64,000 nucleotides of DNA from positions 181,501 to 245,500 of the forward strand of contig CAUJNA010003316.1 of NCBI GenBank assembly GCA_963377175.1, in the 5' to 3' direction. The notes under the pieces were generated by a model, which searched no databases, was not told the origin of the DNA, and worked only from the letters and a program-made list of their open reading frames with translations. A program made the translations under genes and the position numbers. This DNA comes from Effrenium voratum. Its lineage: Eukaryota; Sar; Dinophyceae; Suessiales; Symbiodiniaceae. Positions 57,810-64,000 of this stretch are shown here, piece after piece. The number at the start of each line of letters is the position of its first letter. Within the stretch, counting starts at the first letter, position 1.

Positions 57810-58560
57810 CGTGGTCAAGATATAACACGAACGACAAAGACGACCCGCGAAGCCGGACGACGTTGCCGTCCAGGTCTGTCAGGCGGAAGCGCATGTGCCT
57901 CAGGGTAACCGGGCCCCTGAGGGCCATGAAGTGCCCGTCGTCGGAGCCCGTCTCCACAATGGTACCCACTCCGCTCTTCAGCGTGATCTTGGAGAGGATG
58001 TCGTCGCCCAGGTTGCCCAGCACTCTGCAGGCGTTGGCCAGCTGGGCGCAGCGCAGGTAGACCTCGTTGTGCGCCATCATCCGGACGAACTCAAAGACCT
58101 GCTGCCCGCCGGAGACAAAGCTCGGGCCCAGCATGTGGTCCACGCTGAAGGGCTTGGTGGGAGAGGCGGGCGGCGCAGCAGGGTAGTCCGCGGCATCAGG
58201 GAATTGCTGGCGCAGCTCCAGGTCGTTCAGGATGAGCCGGTTGCCGTCGTAGGCTACGCTCAGACTGTTCGTGGTCTCGCTATAGGTGGCGGTGGCAAAG
58301 TTGGAGCTGATCCAGGCGGCCAACCGGGCACCAGTGTACGCGCTCTCGGGCAACAACGCCCAGTTCAGCGTGCCCAGCGCGGCGTCAACCCAGTAGAGGT
58401 AGCGGCCCCGGTCCGTGGACAAAAAGCTGTCGGCCAGGCGGATCTTGTAGACGGCAAGCCGGGCGTCGCCCTGCAAGTGCAGGGACTCTCCCAGGTCTAC
58501 CTCAAAGTCGCTGTCCGAGCCGGCCACTCTCTTGCGGCTGTCCACGTAGATCGTGGTCAT
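57805..58560 (-). CDS. Penton-like minor capsid protein
   Basis: 251 residues, intact from MTTIYVDSRKRVAGSDSDFE, which was chosen over upstream in-frame Mets because those lie in the ATPase end and spacer. DFEVDLGESLHLQGDARLAV is the beta-strand pattern typical of small single-jelly-roll minor capsid proteins of PLVs and large viruses. LTLRHMRF-like GPVTLRHMRFRLTDLDGNVV and FVLYLDHV close it. The family would occupy capsid vertices. The C-terminal third is present as a remnant at 21,309-21,532. The assignment rests on gene order and strand pattern, with no catalytic motif to check. Confidence 0.7.
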   Translation of the reverse strand: MTTIYVDSRKRVAGSDSDFEVDLGESLHLQGDARLAVYKIRLADSFLSTDRGRYLYWVDAALGTLNWALLPESAYTGARLAAWISSNFATATYSETTNSLSVAYDGNRLILNDLELRQQFPDAADYPAAPPASPTKPFSVDHMLGPSFVSGGQQVFEFVRMMAHNEVYLRCAQLANACRVLGNLGDDILSKITLKSGVGTIVETGSDDGHFMALRGPVTLRHMRFRLTDLDGNVVRLRGSSLSFVLYLDHV

Positions 58561-58666
58561 CCTTTTCTTTAGGAAGCCGCCCGTCCGGCGGACGACGGGC
58601 GGGTGGACGGCTGCGACGGAGGTGCAGCAGGAGATATTTTCACACTTCGCATTGATCAGTGTGGAA

Positions 58667-59458
58667 CTAGCGAACAGCTTCTGGCCCAGGAAGCTGAGCG
58701 CCGCTCCCATCGGCGTCTTTTTCAAGTGCAAAACGCTCTTCAAAGCGCTTGTAGAACATTTCATTCCTCGGCTTCAGGTAGTAGACGAAGAGGAAACTGT
58801 AGGGTTCCCGCGTCGCCTGCTCATACAGCCGGTACAGCTGCTCCTTTGGCAGCAGGGCGCTCAGCTCCTCAATAACGGCGTCCAGCTCGTGCTGGTTGCG
58901 TAGCCTCCAGCAGCAAAGGAATTGCATGTTCACCCGCACCGCTGCGCTGATGAGCCGCAACTTCTGCGAGCTCACCCAGGTGCTTATCTGCATGTGCCGG
59001 CCCCTGATGAAGAGAGTGTCCAGGGCGCCGTGAGGCTTGTGCAACTGCGGCGTGTCAGCAAAGTCGTCGATGACTACAAGCACCTGGTACAGTTTCTTCA
59101 TTTCCAACTTCTTGGACGCTTCCGTGATCTTGCGCTGCTGCTGGATGATGCGCCGCAGCGCCGCCTCGTCCCACTCGTCCCAGTACGCTTGCTCCCGTTC
59201 GGTATTCACCCCCAGGTCCTCCTCGATGTACTTCTTGACGGGGATCCAGCCGTCATCGATGTCGATGGACGGGCTAAAGATGTAGATTCTCTCAAACACG
59301 CCACGATACTGCTCCAGAATCAGGCTGATCAGAGTCACGGTTTTGCCCGATTTTGATGGCCCGAGGAAAATGCCCGTGCACGGGACCAGGGGCACCACGG
59401 GGTCCGAGGACTGTTTGCTGGTGTATTCAGGCACAGGAAACAGCTTGATCTTCCCCAT
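58667..59458 (-). CDS. A32/FtsK-HerA-type genome-packaging ATPase
   Basis: 263 residues, intact. Walker A is GIFLGPSKSGKTVTLISLIL near residue 33; Walker B is LYQVLVVIDDFADTPQLHKP near residue 125. ISTWVSSQKLRLISAAVRVN resembles the sensor region with a final glutamine. EPYSFLFVYYLKPRNEMFYK leads to the C-terminus. It matches polinton/adintovirus packaging ATPases that drive DNA into capsids. The ATG at 59,458 follows an A-rich GAATTGAAAAAAAGGG leader and is only about 100 bp from the terminal repeat. It is the best reference for the two chimeras in the left locus. Confidence 0.9.
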   Translation of the reverse strand: MGKIKLFPVPEYTSKQSSDPVVPLVPCTGIFLGPSKSGKTVTLISLILEQYRGVFERIYIFSPSIDIDDGWIPVKKYIEEDLGVNTEREQAYWDEWDEAALRRIIQQQRKITEASKKLEMKKLYQVLVVIDDFADTPQLHKPHGALDTLFIRGRHMQISTWVSSQKLRLISAAVRVNMQFLCCWRLRNQHELDAVIEELSALLPKEQLYRLYEQATREPYSFLFVYYLKPRNEMFYKRFEERFALEKDADGSGAQLPGPEAVR

Positions 59459-59559
59459 CCCTTTTTTTCAATTGCCAAATTCGAAGCCGGGAAGCCGGGC
59501 GGCGAGTCAGCGCCCTGCTATATAGCAAGGCGCTCACAGAGTTTTCCGGGAGACACCGC

Positions 59560-59682
59560 AATCCTGTATTGGGCGCAGGATTGACGGGGGGCAATCCTGC
59601 TGCCAGCGCAGGATTGAGTGGAGCAATCCTGCGTTGGCGACAGGATTGAGTGGAGCAATCCTGCGTTGGCCACAGGATTGAG
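59560..59682 (-). repeat. Palindromic minisatellite, right arm
   Basis: Three to four units of CAGGATTGAGTGGAGCAATCCTG type, the reverse complement of the array at 30,408-30,632, which has more units. Confidence 0.85.
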
Positions 59683-60640
59683 AACGCGGCGCGGCAGCGG
59701 ATGCTCCGATGCCGGGCAGGTGGCGCGGCCGGGTGGAGGCTTCTATGCCGGGCAGGTGGCGCGGCAGTGGTCTGCGATGAATGACGAGAATTTCAACAGG
59801 GAGAGGCTTCTATGCCGGGCAGGTGGCGCGCCAGGGTGGAGGCTCCAATTATGATCCGTATGAGGGGCTGGCGCGGCTCCGATGCCGGGCAGGTGCAGGG
59901 AGGCTTCGATGCCAGGCTGGCTCCAGGTATATAATAACAAGGCAGCCTGCAGTTGTCCAAGTTCCTTGTCCAAGTTCGGCGGGGGAACTTGGACAAGTGG
60001 CTCTGCAAGAGGAACACACGTGATAAAATTTGTCCAAGTTCCTTGTCCAAGTTCTTGTCCAAGTTCAGGTTCCTCCCCTGGAGGAGAATCCCTAATATTT
60101 TCTTCTTCTGGTTGTCTTGTTATTAAAAAGAGGAGCGCCCCGATTCCCGGCGGCCCCTCCCGCCTGGGCCCACGCAGACAATAACAAGGCAGCCAGCAGT
60201 TGTCCAAGTTCCTTGTCCAAGTTCGGCGGGGGAACTTGGACAAGTGGCTCTGCAAGAGGAAAACACGTGATAAAATTTGTCCAAGTTCCTTGTCCAAGTT
60301 CTTGTCCAAGTTCAGGTTCCTCCCGTGGAGGAGAATTCTCTTACCCTAATATTTTCTTCTTCTGGTTGTCTTGTTATTAAAAAGAGGAGCGCCCCGATTC
60401 GAGGCGGCCCCTCCCGCCTGGGCCCACGTAAACAATAACAAGGCAGCCAGCAGTTGTCCAAGTTCCTTGTCCAAGTTCGGCGGGGGAACTTGGACAAGTG
60501 GCTTTGCAAGAGGAAAACACGTGATAAAATTTGTCCAAGTTCCTTGTCCAAGTTCTTGTCCAAGTTCAGGTTCCCCCAACAAACTTGGACAGAACTTGGA
60601 CAACACCTGATGGCGCGAAGACACGCACCAGCCACACCCA

Positions 60641-60722
60641 GGGAGCAAGACGCCATAGTCTAGTTGGCAAAGGCGCAGCTTCCGGAGGTGAACGGTACGG
60701 GGTTCGAGTCCTCCCTGGTTCT
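60641..60722 (+). repeat. tRNA-like sequence in right PLV arm
   Basis: GACGCCATAGTCTAGTTGGC, CTTCCGGAG and GGGGTTCGAGTCCTCCC are identical to the minus-strand copy at 29,589. A T-stem mismatch and missing 5' acceptor partner argue against function. Confidence 0.55.
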
Positions 60723-61109
60723 TTTGAAGTGCACTAGTGCAATTTGAAGTGAACGCTGCAAAACCTGGATGGTCTGGCTCATGCCGCATCAGCCGAAGCA
60801 AGGAGCAAAGGTGCCTTCTCCCCAATTGATGGTACACTAGTGCAAATTGAAGTGAACGCTGTGATACCTGTATGCCGCGGTTCAGGCGGATGGATTCAAA
60901 GCAAGGAGCAAAGGTGCTGCCACGGTTCCAGAATCAGGTGGCTGTCCTTCAAATCGCTTCGGAACCAAATCACCTCGATTCGAGTGGTTTTTTGCAGAAA
61001 TTGCCGATCTGGCAACCCTAATATTTTCTTCGTCTGGTTGTCTTGTTATTAAAAAGAATAGTATAAGTATCCGAGCAGGAGCGCCCCGATTCCAGGCAGG
61101 ACGCGATTC

Positions 61110-61960
61110 CGTGCGCCTCACCCCGGGCGGGAACCCGAACTTGGACAAGAACTTGGACAAGGAACTTGGACAAATTTTATCACGTGTTTTCCTCTTAGCC
61201 ACTTTGCAGAGCCACTTGTCCAAGTTCCCCGGGCGAACTTGGACAAGGAACTTGGACAACTGCGGGCTGCCGTGTTACAAGCTCTCTCAGTGTTACGCCC
61301 CGATTCCAGGCAGGACCCGATTCCGTGTGCGCCTCACCCCGGGCGGGAACCCGAACTTGGACAAGAACTTGGACAAGGAACTTGGACAAGTTTTATCACG
61401 TGTTTTCCTCTTGCAGAGCCACTTGTCCAAGTTCTGCGGGCGAACTTGGACAAGGAACTTGGACAACTGCGGGCTGCCGTGTTACAAGCTCTCAGTGTTA
61501 CGCCCCGATTCCAGGCAGGCCCCGATTCCACAACTTGGCCCAGGCCGGAAACCCGAACTTGGACAAGAACTTGGACAAGGAACTTGGACAAGTTTTATCA
61601 CGTGTTTTCCTCTTGCAGAGCCACTTGTCCAAGTTCGCCCGGGACCTTGGACAAGGAACTTGGACAACTGCGGGCTGCCGTGTTACAAGCTCTCTCAGTC
61701 TTACGCCCCGATTCCAGGCAGGCCCCGATTCCGTATGCCTCGCCACGGCGGAAACCCGAACTTGGACAAGAACTTGGACAAGGAACTTGGACAAATTTTA
61801 TCACGTGTTTTCCTCTTACAGAGCCACTTGTCCAAGTTCGCCCGGGGAACTTGGACAAGGAACTTGGACAACTGCGGGCTGCCGTGTTACAAGCTCTCTC
61901 AGTATTACGCCCCGATTCCAGGCCCCGATTCCGTGTGCCTCGCCCTCTCTCTTTAGAGGG
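61110..61960 (-). repeat. 210 bp satellite with TTGTCCAAGTTC iterons, right arm
   Basis: Four units in inverse orientation to 28,250-29,230, with the same iteron spacing, CACGTG box and CGGGCTGCCGTGTTACAAGC segment. Confidence 0.85.
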
Positions 61961-62462
61961 GGTTTCCCAAATGGCTTATATTCTACCTGAGAGGCACTCG
62001 TCCGTCCAGCATTTGACCTCGTCCTGCGAAGGATTCGAAGTCTGAAACGCTGCGTGGAGGCGTGTGGCTGCAACATAGTGACCCCTAGATATGCGCCGCA
62101 ATTTGGCTCCAGGTTGCATTTCAAGCGATGTCAAGCTTTGCCAAAGGAAACCCCTTTTCCCTTTTTTTCGGGTACCCCTTTTTTTTGGACCCCTTGTTTT
62201 CTTTTTTTTTGTTTTTTCTTAGCCCTGCAAAGGTTGGCTCGCTTGAAATGCAACCTGGAGCCAAATTGCAAGCATATCTAGGGGTCACTATTTTGCAGCC
62301 ACACGCCTCCACGCAGCGTTTTAGACTTCGAATCCTTCGCAGGGCGAGGTCAAATGCTGGACGGACGAGTGCTGGGAGCCTCTCAGGTAGAATATAAGCC
62401 ATTTGGGAAACCCCCTCTAAAGAGAGAGATAAGCCATTTGGGAAACCCCCTCTAAAGAGAGA
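61960..62462. repeat. Foldback element, copy 2
   Basis: Inverted arms with CTCGTCCTGCGAAGGATTCG around a CCCCTTTTCCCTTTTTTTCG centre. The outer TAAGCCATTTGGGAAACCCC...CTCTAAAGAGAGAG end is duplicated at 62,390-62,462. Confidence 0.8.
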
Positions 62463-62880
62463 GGTCATACACATGTGAGGGGGGATGCTTAGTGCCGGGC
62501 TGCGTCCCGGGGTGATGGTGGCAGGCGGAAAGGGTGTCTTGTCCGTGCGATTTCGTAAGGTTCACGGATAGGAACGTTGCGGAGCCAGCGGAGCCGGCGG
62601 AGCCCGGCCTCGGACCAGGCGACCGTGGTTCTCACGGCGCCTCACATCAACATGCCTTCGTCAAGGAGCTGCTGGGCATTTTTTTTGTCACGCGTGTGCC
62701 TTGCGTGTGCCTTGGGGGAATCAAGGAGCTGCTGGGCATGCAGGACACGTGGCAGTTGCCACTGGGGAACCTGACTCTCTCAGACCACCTGGAGTTGCTG
62801 GACGAACAGCCAGAGGCCCGCTACCACGAACAAGCTGGCAAAAAGCCTGGGCCTCTGCTTGCGGCTTACCGGCTCCAGGG
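62463..62880. other. Spacer between PLV copies, no gene recognised
   Basis: Contains duplicated AAGGAGCTGCTGGGCAT (62,665 and 62,730) and GGAGCCNGCGGAGCC repeats. No motif, tRNA or terminal repeat is visible. Confidence 0.4.
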
Positions 62881-63474
62881 CAGCTTCCCGGTCTACAGCA
62901 TGCCCAGGCCGGTCAGGTGGGCTGCGTTCTGCGGACCACTCCATTGCCCCGGGACCGCTGGAGGCGTTTGCGTCCACCAGCAGATCGTCGCTTGCGCCAC
63001 GCTCCACCTCCTGCGCACGCTGCCCCGCCTCGTCCGGCGCTCCACGTCACTGGCCGACCTATGATCTGCGGAGGTGCGCGGCTGCGAGCCCCGCCGCCCC
63101 TGCGCCTATGCTGCCGCCTGCGGTGCTGCGCAGACGGTCCGTGATGGAGGGCGGCCCCTGACCGTTGCTGGCCTCGGGGTCTCCTGCCAGGTAAACCTTC
63201 TTCAAAGCGGGTTCCGCCGTGGCCCTGGTACCTCCACGCAAGGTGCACGTCCTCGTTCGTGGCCTCTGCGGAAGCGGAAGCCGTCCTCGGGAATTGCCTG
63301 CAGAGGCGTGTGCTGCAGGGGCCGGGGGTTGGGGTCCTCGCTGGACTGTACGAAATCGTCCAGGTAGAAGTGGCTTGTGACGAACGAGGTGGCCTTGCGG
63401 CTGATCCAGGGGCAGCGGCTCATTCCGCTCAAGGTAGCCCACCACCTGCTCAAAGCACGGGCGCTGATAAAGCC
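62881..63474 (-). pseudogene. Internally deleted fragment of the structural-protein gene (as 55,956-57,106)
   Basis: On the minus strand VGYLERNEPLPLDQP, TSHFYLDDFVQSSEDPNP and GQGPPSITDRLRST can be read in changing frames, with several internal deletions relative to the copy at 56,500-57,080. It lies between foldback copies 2 and 3, like the body of a small deletion derivative. Confidence 0.7.
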
Positions 63475-63940
63475 GGGGGGTTTCCCAAATGGCTTATATT
63501 CTACCTGAGAGGCTCCCAGCACTCGTCCGTCCAGCATTTGACCTCGTCCTGCGAAGGATTCGAAGTCTAAAACGCTGCGTGGAGGCGTGTGGCTGCAAAA
63601 TAGTGACCCCTAGATATGCGCCGCAATTTGGCTCCAGGTTGCATTTCAAGCGATGTCAAGCTTTGCCAAAGGAAACCCCTTTTCCCTTTTTTTCGGGGAC
63701 CCCTTTTTTTGGGACCCCTTGTTTTCTGCATTTTTTTGTATACAAAAGATGGCTCCTTGAAATACCCCGATACACCCACCCATAAAACAGGTGACGTATC
63801 CTGTTTTTGCAGCCACACGCTCCTGCAGCGTTTTAGACTTCGAATCGGCACCGCAGGACGGTCAGTGCGCGGACGGACGAGTGCTGGGAGCCTCTCAGGT
63901 AGAATATAAGCCATTTGGGAAACCCCCTCTAAAGAGAGAG
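63475..63940. repeat. Foldback element, copy 3
   Basis: Same arms as copies 1 and 2 (GGTTTCCCAAATGGCTTATA to TATAAGCCATTTGGGAAACC). The right arm has diverged near the centre. It ends CCCCCTCTAAAGAGAGAG at 63,940. Confidence 0.8.
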
Positions 63941-64000
63941 GGCGGATGGCGCCGTCGTCTGAGGCCCGGGGGCCTACGCGCTGCTCTCGCGCGCGGACGG
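63941..64000 (+). pseudogene. Start of another HNH/polymerase gene copy, cut by the window end
   Basis: GGCGGATGGCGCCGTCGT and GGCCTACGCGCTGCTCTCGC match codons about 23-45 of the gene at 49,269, with a deletion of about 13 bases. It directly follows foldback copy 3, so it is already truncated at its 5' end. It suggests another PLV copy to the right. Confidence 0.75.

Larger units (their letters stand above)
27723..62462 (+). mobile_element. Endogenous polinton-like virus (Maverick/PLV) with complex terminal inverted repeats, interrupted by a DIRS element
   Basis: Two roughly 2.9 kb arms (27,723-30,640 and 59,555-62,462) carry the same features in opposite order and enclose genes typical of polintons: fibre, rve integrase, polymerase/helicase, methyltransferase, MCP, structural genes, penton and A32-like packaging ATPase. 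Total span is about 34.7 kb, or about 24.7 kb without the 9,989 bp DIRS/Ngaro insertion. Rightward genes occupy the left part and a leftward morphogenesis cluster the right part. Frameshifts in most genes indicate an inactive copy or assembly indels. I could not identify a target-site duplication. Confidence 0.75.
59555..62462 (-). repeat. Right terminal inverted repeat arm of the large PLV
   Basis: From inside outward: AATCCTG palindromes (59,560-59,682), GCCGGGCAGGTGGCGC repeats (59,695-59,915), satellite units (59,940-60,600), tRNA-like sequence (60,641-60,722), a unique segment (60,723-61,100), 210 bp satellite (61,110-61,960) and foldback (61,960-62,462). Each block matches the left arm in reverse. 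No gene seen. Confidence 0.75.

Noticed and set aside
62534..63064. 176-codon plus-strand frame
   Set aside because: Much of it is antisense to the decayed structural gene and the rest shows no protein-like pattern.

Overview
The window looks like nuclear DNA of a dinoflagellate (my inference, fairly confident). It has no bacterial operons. It holds a non-LTR retrotransposon carrying a cytosine-5 DNA methyltransferase, a type described from dinoflagellates such as Symbiodinium. It also holds a DIRS/Ngaro-type tyrosine-recombinase retrotransposon, tRNA-derived short repeats, two antisense fragments of the conserved 5' end of eukaryotic 18S rRNA, and several copies of a polinton-like virus (PLV/Maverick). 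I found no convincing intact host gene; almost every long ORF belongs to a mobile element.

Layout. (1) About 1-10,343, minus strand: the methyltransferase-bearing LINE-like element, read right to left as DNMT, two ubiquitin-like modules, a gag-like region, endonuclease and reverse transcriptase, then a tyrosine-recombinase-like domain. A tRNA/SINE-like block (7,015-7,895) interrupts it. Its 5' end abuts a viral packaging ATPase. (2) 10,340-20,400: rearranged PLV replication genes: an ATPase/PolB chimera, a reciprocal PolB/ATPase chimera, a second broken family-B polymerase, and two arrays holding seven paralogous coiled-coil genes. The two chimeras are explained by one inversion of about 4.9 kb. 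(3) 20,440-27,560: a virion-gene segment (penton-like end, AT-hook protein, two small structural genes, major capsid protein, scrambled fibre) flanked by roughly 0.7 kb inverted repeats. (4) 27,723-62,462: a larger PLV with about 2.9 kb complex terminal inverted repeats. Its content in order is fibre with an S74 chaperone tail, rve integrase, HNH/polymerase/SF1 helicase gene, a hypothetical gene, a DNA methyltransferase, and on the minus strand MCP, two structural genes, AT-hook protein, penton and packaging ATPase. (5) Inside it, at 36,828-46,816, a 9,989 bp DIRS/Ngaro-like retrotransposon with split direct repeats sits in a minisatellite. (6) 62,480-64,000: a deletion remnant and the start of a further PLV copy.

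How the genes fit together: the PLV has a morphogenesis module (ATPase, penton, MCP, accessory structural proteins, fibre), a replication module, an integrase and a methyltransferase. The same morphogenesis module occurs beside a protein-primed-type PolB in the left locus and beside an unrelated-looking HNH/polymerase/helicase in the right element. Three unrelated elements in the window each carry their own DNA-methyltransferase-like domain. Most viral genes have frameshifts or stops, so the copies are decayed or the assembly has indel errors; the DIRS MT-RT-RNase H ORF is the clearest intact reading frame.
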